NCBI GenBank assembly: GCA_949152475.1 | Contig: OX424560.1 | Span: forward strand, 41,804,719-41,868,718 | Length of the DNA stretch: 64,000 bases | Direction: 5' to 3' | DNA from: Terebella lapidaria | Lineage: Eukaryota; Annelida; Polychaeta; Terebellida; Terebellidae | Shown here: one piece after another, positions 23,034 to 34,509 of the stretch | Numbering within the stretch: the stretch's first letter is position 1 | Layout of the letters: every line of letters starts with the position of its first letter | Notes under the pieces: model-generated | Told to the model about the DNA's origin: nothing | Databases searched by the model: none | What the model saw: only the letters and a program-made list of their open reading frames with translations | Made by a program: the position numbers and the translations under genes

Positions 23034-25845
23034 TGGAAGGTGCTGAGGAGCAAGGGCCTTCCAGAAAACAGGACACTGTTACCCGCTCCACACCTGCGGT
23101 TGCCATGACGACTAAACCGGTGCAGCTGCCAGTTACGACCCCACAGCCGGCCCAGCCCACACCTCAGCTCCTTGAAGGGGTGTGTACCAAATGTCAGACT
23201 CCGACCCCAACGCCGGCTCCTTTTCATGAAGGGGTGTTCACACCGCGTCCCCAGAGATCTCCACGACAACAGCGTCCTCGTGAAGGGGTGTCGCCCCCGA
23301 CCGTTGCCGGTACCGGAACAGACAGCATGTCTGAGGTTGAGTGGATCTCCGACGATGGAGGATTCTACGCCTTCCCAAGCGGATCAATACCCAAGTTACC
23401 GCCCCTGCACACGCTTTTCAAGCCGCCGCCAGACCCCGCGGTCCCGCTCATCATTAACAACTCCCGAGCTGCAAACAAGTGTTGGAAGTTGTCGGTACTG
23501 GTTGGAGACAAAGTGATGAAAGCCGTACTCGACTCCGGAGCGCAGATCTCCCTGCTCCGACGCGACCAGCTCCGACACGTCCCCACCGACCAGCGACATT
23601 TGCGATCCACATCGGCTACCATTCGTGACGTCAATGGACAGTCAAGCCCAATCGATGGACTGATCGACCTTCCGATACAGGTCGGAACCAACCATATGAT
23701 CGTGACATTTTGTGTGGCTGATATACATGACGGCATGATACTCAGCATGAACTTCTTCCGGCAAGCTAATGCTGTAGTGAACTATGGTGAAGGGACAATA
23801 CAGGTTCACCAAAAATCCTGTTTGTGCACAAAGACATTGAGGCCAATGTTGTTCGAATGGCCGTGCGCCGAGCCGTCACCGTCCCCGCACGCAGCGAGGC
23901 AATTGTGGAACTAGTTCCGACCTCCAGGGTTCGAATTCGCCGACACCCGCGAATCGTACAACCATTGACGGCCTTTCCCGAGGACACTGACCTCATCATG
24001 GGGAGAACGCTAACGACCCCAGATCGGCAATGTGTAAAAGTGACTGTCGTTAATCCAGCAGACACTGGCATTACACTGACTCGTTCCGACCCCGTTGCAA
24101 TCGCCAGTCCGATTGAAAGTGTTGTCGGAGCTCTACCAAGACCCGGAGAAGAACCCGACCCGTCCACGGTGAACGCCAGCCACTACCGTGACCTGCCGCC
24201 ACATCTACAGGAGATGGTGGATCGTGCCGGACTCGCGCCAGAGCAGCACCGGCATTGCGCTAACCTGGTTCACCAATATCAGGACACTTTCATGCATCCG
24301 GACGGACAGCTAGGACGAACTCAAGTCGTCCAACACAGAATCGATACTGGCAACTCGGCCCCGATTCGGCAACGACAACGACGCGTCCCCCAGGCCCAGC
24401 AGAGCATCATCGACGAGGAGGTTGACAAGATGCTATGCTTGGGGTGCATTGAGCCTTCAGATTCGCCCTGGAGCGCACAGGTGGTGCTCGTGCGCAAAAA
24501 GAACGGCCAAGTCAGATTTTGCGTCGACTATCGGCTCCTGAATGACGTCACTCGCAAGGATTCATATCCTTTGCCCAACATTTCAGGACACTCACGACGC
24601 CCTGGCGGGCGCTACATACTTCTCGGCCCTGGACCTGGCCTCTGGTTACTGGCAGGTCGAAGTCGACCCAACCGACAGGCCGAAAACTGCCTTTGCCACA
24701 AGGAAAGGACTGTACCAGTTTAAGGTTATGCCATTTGGCCTTAGCAATGCACCTGCAACATTCGAACGGCTAATGGAGACCATACTCCGTGGATACTTGT
24801 GGACACGGTGTATGTGCTATCTCGACAACATCATAGCTTACGGCAGAACATTTGATCAGGCACTCGCAAACCTGGAGGCGGTCCTGGATCGAATCAGATC
24901 GGCAGGCCTGAAACTTCAGCCCAAGAAGTGCGAACTGTTCCAACGGGAAATCTTGTACTTGGGGTTCATAGTTAGCGGCCAAGGAATTCGAGTCGACCCC
25001 AACAAAGTCAAAGCCATCAGAGAATGGCCGACCCCGTGCGAGATCACCGACGTCAGGGCCTTCCTTGGGTTCGCCAACTACCATAGGCGATTCATCAAGG
25101 ACTACGCTGAAATCGCTGAACCGCTAGTAGCTCTCACCGAGGTGAGTGTCATTTCACTTGGGGACCGGCCCAGCGACGAGCTTTCCAACGACTCCGTGAC
25201 GCCCTCATCAAGGCGCCCAAGCTCGCTCACCCGACCCAGAATCCGGACGACAATTTCATCCTTGACACGGATGCAAGCGGCTTTGCAGTGGGAGGCGCAC
25301 TCTCACAAAGGGTTAACGGGAAGGAGATCCCCATCGGGTTCGCCAGCAAAACCCTATCCCGAACCCAACGGAACTACTGTACCACGTACAGAGAACTACT
25401 GGCAGTAGTTGAAATGGTACAGCATTATCGGCACTATCTCTGGGGTAGGAAATTCCTCCTCCGGACCGACCATAGCTCTTTGAGGTGGCTCAAGAACTAT
25501 AGCGACGCTGACGGCATGCTAACCAGGTGGCTCGCTAAGTTGCAGCAATACGACTTCAGGATAGAGCATCGACCCGGCAAGTTACACGGCAACGCTGACG
25601 GCCTGTCACGGTGCCACAGTTGTAAAAACCAAGACTGTCCCGGACGACTCGTCACACCTACAACCGACCCAGAAACAAGTTCTGGAGAACTTCCAGTTCG
25701 TCGGATAACTGTTGTTCCGGCTAAGGTAAGGGCAGACCTCCTGGACAGTGATTCAATAACATCACCGGTCTCGCCCCGACTAATTTCGGCACGCCAAGTT
25801 GTTCGAGTCCGTGCCTTGGATACCAAACTTGATGGACAAAAATGA
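23033..25845 (+). pseudogene. Protease, reverse transcriptase and RNase H region
   Basis: Retropepsin-like motif AVLDSGAQISLL near 23520-23555. RT blocks from about 24370 to 25130 include [34 protein letters not shown] and VMPFGLSNAPATFERLM. The RNase H and connection region from about 25290 to 25610 includes IGFASKTLSRTQRNYCTTYR, ELLAVVEMVQHYRHYLWG and FLLRTDHSSL. Domain order is typical Ty3/Gypsy pol. Several frames are used along the region. Confidence 0.88.
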
Positions 25846-25950
25846 TCGGACTACTCGACCCAGGACATTGTCACGGCACAGCAAGCCGACCCGAGTGTCG
25901 GAAAAGTATGACAATGGGTACTAGTCGGCACGAAACCAGACACGCGTGAA

Positions 25951-27555
25951 GTGGCGCACCATGGAGAGGAGGTAAAGACACTTGTTTCCCGCTGGAACCT
26001 CCTGGCGCTACAAGACGGAGTGCTGGTACGAAACGCAAAAACCGACCCCGCCGGACCAAATGTGGTGCGAACCGTGCTTCCGGTCGCCCTCAGAACTCAA
26101 GTTCTGCACCAGCTTCAAGACCTGAAGATTGTCGGACATCTCGGCATTCAGCGTACCATCGAAAGAGTCAGGCGCCGATTCTACTGGCCCGGCTTGGCGC
26201 TGGACGTCGCCCGCTGGTGTGCCCGCTGTTCGCAATGTGTGACCCGTAAGGGTAAACCGGCCCCAAAACGATCGCCCCTGACACAGCTACCAACAGGAGC
26301 GCCGTTCGACCGAATCGCGATGGACATCCTTGACACCCACAAGGTCACGGGAAGAGGCCATCGGTACGTCCTAGTTGTGTCGGACTACTTTACGAAGTAT
26401 ACGGATGCCTTTCCGCTACGGCGACATACGGCCAAGAATGTTGCCGACACCCTGGTGAATCGGTGGATAGTTTACCACGGTGTCCCCAAGGCGATCCATA
26501 GCGATCAAGGCACCGAGTTCGAGTCGTCCCTGTTCCGGCATGTTGTGCGTCTACTGGGCGCTAAAAAGATCCGCACGACCCCATATCGACCCCAAAGTGA
26601 TGGCCAAGTTGAGCGCTTCAATAGGACATTGCTCAACATGCTGAGTGCATTTGTCAGCGATCGTGCAAACGACTGGGACTTGCACCTGCCATATGTGTTG
26701 ATGGCCTATAGAACCTCAGTACACTCGTCCACGGGATGCACCCCGCATCTGATGGTGTATGGACACGAGTGTAATCTGCCAGTCGACCTCATGTTCCCGA
26801 CCTACGACCCCGAACCTCTACCTCCGTGTGGTCCGGAGTATGTGGAGTATCTGCGGCAAGCCATCAGAACGGCCCATGGTTTCGCCCGATACCATCTCGA
26901 GAAAGCCGCAATTCGGCAAAAGATGGGTTATGACGCCCACGCAAAACCACGACCCCAGTTTCAACCAGGAGAACTGGTCCGGTACTATTATCTGCCTCTC
27001 ACGCAGAATAATAAGTTCGCTCGGCCTTGGACTGGTCCTTGGAGGATCGTCGATCGTGTAACCGAGGTAGACTATCGTATCGCCCTGGTTTCTAACCATC
27101 GGAACACTCGTGTTGTTCACCTGGATGTGCTCAAGCCATACGAAGGTGACAACCAAGCGGCCCATATCTACTCCGACCCTGTACGACCCACGTGGTCGTC
27201 AAGCAAATCCGACCCAGAACAGTCGCCCGACCCCATGGGACTTCTCAAGGAGTTCTATTACCCTTGGGAGGTATCAGTACAAGATCGGCATACCGATTCA
27301 GACCAAACAGCTGAGTCTGACTCACCAGCGACTCAAGATCGTCGATCGCGATCTCCGACCTCAACCGGCTCAAGCCGACATCGACAACGGAAAAGATCAC
27401 GCGGATCAAGTTCCGACACGCTAAAACCGGCCCGCAAGTCACGCAAGCAAAAGCCCGTAATATCTTCCGACCCTGAGACAAGCGAGGCTACGCCCCTGCC
27501 TGCACGACCCAGTCGACCCAAATGCCACGCACGCAGACCGGCCCGATACAGATAA
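25951..27555 (+). CDS. Integrase region of Gypsy element
   Basis: One continuous 534-codon frame. Residues about 50-95 carry the HHCC zinc-binding domain (HLGIQRTIERV; CARCSQC). Residues about 110-265 carry the DDE core, with D in MDILDTHK, D in HSDQGTEFES and E in SDGQVERFNRTL. A GPY/F-like segment follows (WTGPWRIVDRVTEVDYRIAL). The last ~120 residues are a basic, Ser/Pro-rich tail (RHRQRKRSRGSSSD). No chromodomain is evident. It would insert element DNA into the genome. Confidence 0.9.
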   Translation: MAHHGEEVKTLVSRWNLLALQDGVLVRNAKTDPAGPNVVRTVLPVALRTQVLHQLQDLKIVGHLGIQRTIERVRRRFYWPGLALDVARWCARCSQCVTRKGKPAPKRSPLTQLPTGAPFDRIAMDILDTHKVTGRGHRYVLVVSDYFTKYTDAFPLRRHTAKNVADTLVNRWIVYHGVPKAIHSDQGTEFESSLFRHVVRLLGAKKIRTTPYRPQSDGQVERFNRTLLNMLSAFVSDRANDWDLHLPYVLMAYRTSVHSSTGCTPHLMVYGHECNLPVDLMFPTYDPEPLPPCGPEYVEYLRQAIRTAHGFARYHLEKAAIRQKMGYDAHAKPRPQFQPGELVRYYYLPLTQNNKFARPWTGPWRIVDRVTEVDYRIALVSNHRNTRVVHLDVLKPYEGDNQAAHIYSDPVRPTWSSSKSDPEQSPDPMGLLKEFYYPWEVSVQDRHTDSDQTAESDSPATQDRRSRSPTSTGSSRHRQRKRSRGSSSDTLKPARKSRKQKPVISSDPETSEATPLPARPSRPKCHARRPARYR

Positions 27556-28940
27556 CCTCGGCCTAGTTATCTGCTTGATATCATTGATGATGAATTATGC
27601 ATGTCTAATGGACTATGATATCATGTCATTCCTCATAATAATATATTATATTACAATAACAATATATGCATTTAATATGTACAAGATGTCAGTGAGGCAA
27701 ATTCGATATATATATACTTGATATGATATTATAATTACGATGCTGGGGAAAAATTGGTTGCATTATGATATGTGTTTTAACCCCGTATAACATATGCTAT
27801 TGTTCCGCGTGTGTTACGCACTAACTAAAATTATCATGTCAAATTTCAATCCATGTGTCAGCCGAAGAGGATAATATTCATGTCACGCCGTGAGTAAGGC
27901 CACTTAGTTGTCGAAGAGGTGGTAGTGTGATTCGTTCCGGGGTATGCATCGACAGAGCCTCTACCCACTCCATGTAATATTCGGAGGAACGGCCCAGTGG
28001 TACGGGAACCAGTCACAGGAAGCTATCATGCCAAGATGCAGCCTGTCAACAAATTCATCACCCAAAAATATTCAAAGCGCCACAGTGTGACCGACCCAGT
28101 TCATTGCAATTTCGACCCCCTACAATATAGCGGCACCGTTGTCTTGTGAACTAGCTGAAAATGAACGGAACGATGTCGCCCCTGTGAGTGATTGATATTA
28201 ATATCTCAGCCTCTATTAACTGTGTGTCGTCTGCAAAATAGCAATTCGACCCCGTAGTTTATCGTGCGCTTATTCGTGGGAAAAGGAACGATAAAATGAA
28301 CTAGTTCACAAGGTACGCACGAGCGCAGTTAGACATCAAAGCTGTTCACAGCACTCCCATGAACTTCCCTAATTAAAAACAATAGTGCGTGGTAGGGCAA
28401 AAAGAGCCCAGTAATTTCGACAGTCGATTAGCACAAATAGACAATGTATAGGTACGTGTAATCCTGGGGACGGCTATTGGATTTTCGGAAAAACGGATAG
28501 TGTGAGGACCCCCCCTACTGTCGTAGTGGACTGACCCAGATAGGTCAGAGAGAGATCGCACCAGCGTTTCCCGACAACGGCCCCGCCTTGCTGCAGATAC
28601 GCTTGGAACAATGGTATATAGCGTAAAGACGTTTTTTCTATATAGGCAGAGAGCGCCCCCCGGCCCGATTCATGGAATTGGGATACTGATAAGCATCTCG
28701 GTGTACGGCAATGGTAATTACCGGCAAGTAGGTCATTCGTGCCTGAGATTTTGAAGTGAAAGGAGCGAAAAATTGCAGCGGAGGAAAACTTGGTATCAAT
28801 TCGGAACATTTATAGGATATTTGTGCGACATTTTGTGACATTGAACTAGTAGGGATTGTGAACTTTTATCAGATTTGGGTGGATACATAACAGTCGGCCT
28901 AGTTTGTTCCGGAGTAACATTTGAGTTTGCAGCCTCCACC
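27556..28940 (+). other. Noncoding gap between pol and extra coding region
   Basis: 1.4 kb without a convincing frame. It contains scattered 'tcgacccc' copies (about 28113 and 28247) and GC-poor stretches. It may hold a promoter or splice acceptor for the downstream coding region; no specific signal could be fixed. Confidence 0.5.
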
Positions 28941-31606
28941 ATGGCGGATAAGCCAGGTGAAGGTAAAGATGATGACGGCCCTACTGACAATCGGCCTCGT
29001 TCCATCAAGTTTGATGGAGATAAGTTGACAATCGAAGTTGTCAAGCGTGGGGATGAGGAGGACAACCCCATTGTGTTGACGGACGAGGAGCTGTCCGCGA
29101 CCGGCCCTGAAACCATGTCGGGACATTCATCCATGACACCCGGCCCCGACAAGCAGCCACGATATGGAATTATGGCGAAACTGGCCCAGCGAGGCGTGCG
29201 GCATACCCTGAGTCCCACCCTGGAGGAGGACTCAGAACGTTTTCGGCAGTTAGAGGAAGGTGGGGAAATTGTTCGGCGTGCCTTGGAGGCACAGCGTGCG
29301 GCTGGAGCTGCCGTTTCGGCTATTGCGACCCCCGCTCAGCAGGCAATAGCACCAATTGAGCCCGCTCCAGTCCCGTCGGCCCCATCAACGCCAGTAGTTC
29401 GGACCCGTGCCGTCACATCTCCGACACATTCTTCGGCCTCATCAGTCAATTCGTCGTCCGACAAGAGCCCACACGCATCAGCGAGGAGCTCGTGACGCTC
29501 CAGTTCCGGCCCTGTGACACGCGCTTCGGCATACCGTCGACAGAGCTTATGGCTCTAGTTCCGGTCCCAATCACCCCGTACGGAACTCGGCCGATTTGTT
29601 GGAACGACGTTCCATTCCGTCTTCGGCATGACGGCGCTGGACATGAACATAATTTCGGCGCGCCCTCTCGACTGACGGAGGGAAACTTAGCGATCTTAGC
29701 GCCGCTACAGAGGGAGGACGGCCGGTACTTATGCCCTTTTTGTATTGGTGAGGAGGATGAAGAGGAAAGGAGGGCATGGCCTACGGTACCCCGCCGTGGC
29801 CCTTTTCGTTCGGCCTCGGATTTGGACGCCCACGTCTTGGCGTATCATTTTCCACTGTTGCGGTACTTTGTTTGTCCGGCCAAGGATAATTACTTTACTC
29901 TCACGTCTGAGGACATGATTCGGCATCTGAGCGAGGCAACTCAGACTCACGTCGGCATTCTTCCGTTGTTCGAACGAGGACAATTAAATGCTTCCGGCCC
30001 CATGCTACAACGGTTCGCGCTGCGCTGCCGCGTAGATATGCAGCCCAATCCAAATTACCGGCCTCCTCGTGTTCCGGCCGACATCCCAATCTTTCAACGG
30101 GATGTCAACAGGGTGCTCACCTACGGGATTTGGCACATGGCCCCCGCACTATTCGACCAATATCCCCCAAATTCGGCTCCGGAAATTCGGCAAGTGCTCC
30201 GGCGAATTGAATACATCCGGCCTACGACCCTAGCGGAGGAGGAGCGCCTAGCCCGAATGACAAATGACATTATGGCCATGAATCGTTGGGTGAGAATACG
30301 TCGGCCTAGTACAGTTTTCTTCACTCGGCCGGTCACCTACCAGACTGACGCACTCAAGCCTACCGGCCCCGTGGTTTCGGAACCATCGAGCCCGTCCACT
30401 CCCGTGACGACCCCGGTACAGACTCGACCCTCGGACATCATCCCACGGAAAATTGTGGTGGAACGGCCTACGGCAACTAATGTTACCGATTATCGGGTGA
30501 GGGAGGGATTAGTTCCCCCACCAGAGGAATTTCCCCCCTTGCCGGCTCGGCCTTCGACAGGTCAGGAGACCGACCAGAAAGCAGTGACGGCCCAGCCACG
30601 GGACTCTCCTCCACCTCTGCAGCTGGCTGATGGGGAAGTCCCCCAAGATTTGGTTTCGGCTTCGGTTAGCGACCGCGAAGATTCACCTCTACCGTCCAGG
30701 CGAATGGTCCTCCAGATGGACGAACCTCCCTACCTGGATGACAGTATGGAGGCAGTGCAGACGGTCGTCACAAAGGATTCGACCGCCGATCGGCCTCGGC
30801 TACGTTATGATGAACCTGAGTCTCTGGAACCTCTCCACAGGGACTTAGATGAGCGGCTCCCGTTGCACGGGTCAGGAGAATTTGCGGCTGATGTACAGTT
30901 TGTTCGGCAGCATGGGACGCGATTCTCAACCCGGATGATTCCCGGCCTACAGGCCCTGCCAGGACAGAATCCGGATTTGGCCAACCCCCTCAGAAGTCGG
31001 GAGGCGAACCAGCTTCCCAACATTCCCCATGTCCACAAGGAACATTGGGCGTCCCACATCGCCCAAGCGGCCCACAACGCCGACCTGCTAATCTTGCCGG
31101 CCCGGAAGAGTGAACATCTTCCAACTTTGTATCTGGCCCGCGCCGATGACATGGCGAACCAACATTTTCGGGAGATCCGGCGATTCTACTTGGAAGCCAT
31201 GGATCAGCATGTCCGGCAAGCCGAGTTCAACGGCCTTTCGGTTGGTTTTGGGATGGGTGCCCTTCATGAACGGCACCTACCGACCTTCCCCGATCGACTG
31301 GAAGAAGAGACCGACCACTTACGTCGGAGATTGTATCGGCTGGAACACGAAAACGAAGGTTTGCGGCAGGAAAACGAACAGCTACGTGCCCGGGTGACAC
31401 ACCTAGAGCAGTCGACCCCGACTCCGACCCCTACAGTGTCGGCCACGACACAAAGCGACGCCGGCCCAACCATCCCAGGCGATTTGCTCGCCACCATAGT
31501 GTCGATTCCGCCCCGTCTGCCGCCGGAAGAACAACAGCAGCTCATGCGGCAAGCGTCGCCGGCACCGCCACCACCTCCCGCCAGCAAACGCGGCCGGGAA
31601 AAGTAA
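28941..31606 (+). pseudogene. Extra coding region 3' of pol, unknown function
   Basis: Starts at an ATG in a strong initiation context ('gcctccaccatggcggat', 28941). The first ~180 codons are acidic then Ala/Pro/Ser-rich. The larger downstream part has a Cys/His pair region near 29730-29960 (YLCPFC, SASDLDAHVLAYH, then FVCPAKDNYF and MIRHL) that looks like two zinc-finger-like modules. It then has a Pro-rich middle and a C-terminal heptad-like coiled coil near 31300-31410 (LYRLEHENEGLRQENEQL). No signal peptide or transmembrane segment is seen, so it does not look like an envelope. The two parts are in different frames. I do not recognise the family. Confidence 0.65.
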
Positions 31607-32165
31607 CATTTCGGCCCTGTTGCGTCGGCCCCACAGGATCATGACTCGGGGATCCGGGTCACACTCGGCCCTGTCGCTCGGCCCTGAACTTTCGGCCCAG
31701 CATCATGACGGCCCTGCATTGTAAATAGTTGTAAATAGATTATCCTGATCACGTTGTATATGTTTGTAGATAGTTCAATATCCTAGTCACGGCATTTTAT
31801 TCCTGTAATTAGTTAAGGTTAATCCAGACTTTTCTTTTTCAGTTCATAGACTTTAAATAGTTTCCATTTCACTATGAAATGTCGAGGAGTTTTGTTTATA
31901 CATTCCGTATTTCACCACTCGTTGTCATGCATGTATGTGTATATGTATCATCGTAGTGACTGTTGACGGACTGACTGCTGACGTTTATTTTGACGGTTAG
32001 GAATTTTTATTGTATGCAGTGTTTTCACATTGTCGCGTGGTGTGTGTGTGTGTGAGTGTCGGGGTTTGACCTTTTAGGACTTTTTAGCTTTTTATTGTTT
32101 AGTTTTGGCGACGGTAGGGTCCGGGGAGGGTAATTCCGAGGGCATAGAATTAATGAAGGGGTGTG
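31607..32165 (+). other. 3' untranslated part of Gypsy element
   Basis: Noncoding. It opens with a dense run of TCGGCCC-type motifs (31610-31705), then is T-rich, includes a (GT)n-like run near 32039-32060, and ends in the purine-rich 'aatgaaggggtgtga' that abuts the 3' LTR and may be the polypurine tract. Confidence 0.6.
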
Positions 32166-32900
32166 ATGTAGTAATTTTAGTGACAGTAACTCCCGTCCCT
32201 CCCGCGCACAACACATTCCTATCACAACATATACATTCTACATGACTTACAGTTCAGGTACAAACTATACGATTACAAGCATAAATAACACCGGAACCAT
32301 GTATACAAACACAGGTCAGATCACGTGCACTTTCGGCCCCGTTATACAGTACATGCGACCCAGTAAGTTCGGCCTTGACCTTTACAAGCACCTACTTCTA
32401 TACATAGAACATGACACGCAAAACACTCACACCACGTGTACAGTTACAGACAAGACAAGTCAAGACACGCACCGGGGAATTCCACTTTCCCGGTGAGATC
32501 AGCATACACCAACCAATCACAACCCCGCATACACGAGGCGGGAAAACTTCCACGTGTTTCCCTGTCGGCCCCGCGCAGAAGAGTTGAGACTTCCCAGTGA
32601 ATAGACGTGTTTAGAAGATTGACGAGTAACATATAGAATATCTATGGACTAAATACAAACTGTGATATATAAATTGGATATATAAACTGTGATATCAGAA
32701 GAACGGTGTGTACGGAATATATAAAATTTGACTGGGAGTATCGTCGACATAGGTGTGAACGGCCTTTATATTGTGGGATACATGAGACATTGGACTCTTA
32801 TCATCGGAATAAATCATTGAACTAATCTGCCGGCCTTTTAAATCACACGACGCTCTAGATTAATTCGGCTTGATATCGGCCGTGAACGATATTCATCACA
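32166..32900 (+). repeat. 3' LTR of Gypsy element
   Basis: 735 bp, matching the 5' LTR with about ten substitutions and a small indel near 32725. Followed by the GTAA target duplication. Confidence 0.95.
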
Positions 32901-33188
32901 GTAATTATAAGCACACAATTGGAGCGGTCATACTTAGTGAGTTCTAAGATAACTGGCAGGATAATCGGAAATTGCACTTGCGCATTCGACATGCAATCTA
33001 ATTTAAAACATTAGTTTCCATTGCCATATGATGATTGTTGTTTCAACATTATTATTAGCAGTGTTTTTGTATCAGATTAACAGAATATATCTGCTTCTAT
33101 TTCAAATTCGCGAAACCAACACCAGTGTATGCTGAATGTGAGAGAGTCGTATGGAGAAGTCGGAAGAAGGAAATTCATAGGGTGAGGT

Positions 33189-33790
33189 CAGCCTGAGCGA
33201 CGCGGAGCGTCTGAGATGGCTGTCATTCACCCTCGGGACGGAAATCGTTTGGACATCTTTTCAACTAATAAATCAAAATTTTTCACAACTGTACCTTCTA
33301 GGCCTCATCTATATACCGAGAGGACATAGGGGATACATATTTGACAAACAATCAATGACTTTATCACTGAAATATCCCAACTTGAAAACGCGAAACAGAT
33401 TTTGACAACTTAACACATCTCATGGGCGCATCCATTTTTTCAGCTGTATTGACCTCACAATTCACTTGGTGGCGCCACTTCTCATTATCTGAGATCGAGT
33501 TGTGGCGCCCCCAAGCGAATTCGATGTCATACTATTGGGAAAATGGATAAACCCATGGCCCGGCCAAGAGCTTGTCAAAATCTGGTTCGCGTTTTCAAGT
33601 TGGGATATTTCAGTGATAAAGTCATTGATTGTTTGTCAAATATGTATCCCCTATGTCCTCTCGGTATATAGATGAGGCCTAGAAGGTACAGTTGTGGAAA
33701 ATTTGATTTATTAGTTGAAAAGATGTCCAAACGATTTCCGTCCCGAGGGTGAATGACAGCCATCTCAGACGCTCCGCGTCGCTCAGGCTG
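33189..33790. mobile_element. Mutator-like MITE with long inverted repeats
   Basis: Left arm 33189-33409 and right arm 33572-33790 are inverse copies differing at only about three positions. Both start 'cagcctgagcgacgcggagc'. The 9-bp target duplication GGGTGAGGT is exact (33180-33188 and 33791-33799). Long inverted repeats with a 9-bp duplication are the hallmark of Mutator/MULE elements. The 162-bp centre has no coding capacity, so this is a non-autonomous copy. Confidence 0.92.
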
Positions 33791-33817
33791 GGGTGAGGTC
33801 AACGACAATCACATATA

Positions 33818-33843
33818 CCCGGCCCTGAGGGGCCGGGAATAAA
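33818..33843 (+). other. GC hairpin followed directly by AATAAA
   Basis: A perfect 8-bp stem (cccggccc / gggccggg) with a 4-base loop at 33818-33837, followed at once by AATAAA (33838-33843). It could be an RNA 3'-end structure of an element or host transcript, or chance; no associated gene is visible. Confidence 0.3.
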
Positions 33844-34509
33844 GCAATCAATCTAAAGTTTCCGATCATAACGTTCGGAATCACTTCCCGTTGCCTGACC
33901 CAGATCATGTCCCTTGCAGGGATTCACAAACACAAACTTACTGGCAAAAGATACAGAACGGCAACCACTAAAAATATGACAATTGTCACTGCGAATATCA
34001 CAAATTCCAACATTTTATGGCATTGTTGTCCACTGTCGAGTCGAGATGGACAAATATCTAGTTTTTTGTAGTGCGATGACGAAAACTGCGAGAACGGTAA
34101 CCACTAAAATGTGGCCTCCTCGTTATAGCCGTGAAAACAAGGCAAAGTCATGACCCAGGAGCTCCTAGCCTCATAATCTAGTTCAGCGAAGGAAGGAGGG
34201 TGACCCAATTGAGCACATGTGTTCAGCTGGTTTCGTCGATGTGGTCACTGGGTTCTTCTGCGTGCAGCTCATGGTGATCACACATTTTCACAAGTTATGC
34301 GGTCATGAGAGAACGATGTGTATGCAGCATTTACTGTGATTCTTCTATTTGGCGGCAAGCGACAAACACCGAATCCACAAAAACTCACAACAATTTATAG
34401 AGTATTATAGATGATATTGATAGACAAACGATAGCCATAGATCATACACGCAGAAACTTTTCTTTTGCTCATATTATTGCGATGTTAAATGGTATGGTGA
34501 TATCTGGTG
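33844..34509. other. No gene seen
   Basis: Spacer left of the 29-bp array. A few isolated 'gacccag' words (about 33897, 34152, 34202) may be decayed array units; otherwise nothing is recognised. Confidence 0.45.

Larger units (their letters stand above)
19678..32900 (+). mobile_element. Ty3/Gypsy LTR retrotransposon, near-complete and young
   Basis: A 13.2-kb element bounded by two LTRs beginning TGTAG and ending CACA, with target duplication GTAA (19674-19677 and 32901-32904). In order: 5' LTR, primer-binding-site-like 'ttggtgccgccgatcacg' (20410), gag with a zinc knuckle, protease, reverse transcriptase, RNase H, integrase with a GPY/F-like end, a 1.3-kb noncoding gap, an extra coding region, a purine-rich stretch before 32166, and the 3' LTR. 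RT-then-integrase order places it in Ty3/Gypsy. The LTRs differ by roughly ten substitutions and one small indel, so it inserted recently: about 1.5-3.5 million years ago if the neutral rate is 2-5e-9 per site per year, an assumed rate. The coding part appears lightly broken, with about four interruptions by eye, some of which could be programmed frameshifts. Confidence 0.95.

Noticed and set aside
28941-31606. Envelope gene of the Gypsy element
   Set aside because: No signal peptide, membrane span or fusion-type segment is visible; zinc-finger-like and coiled-coil features fit poorly.
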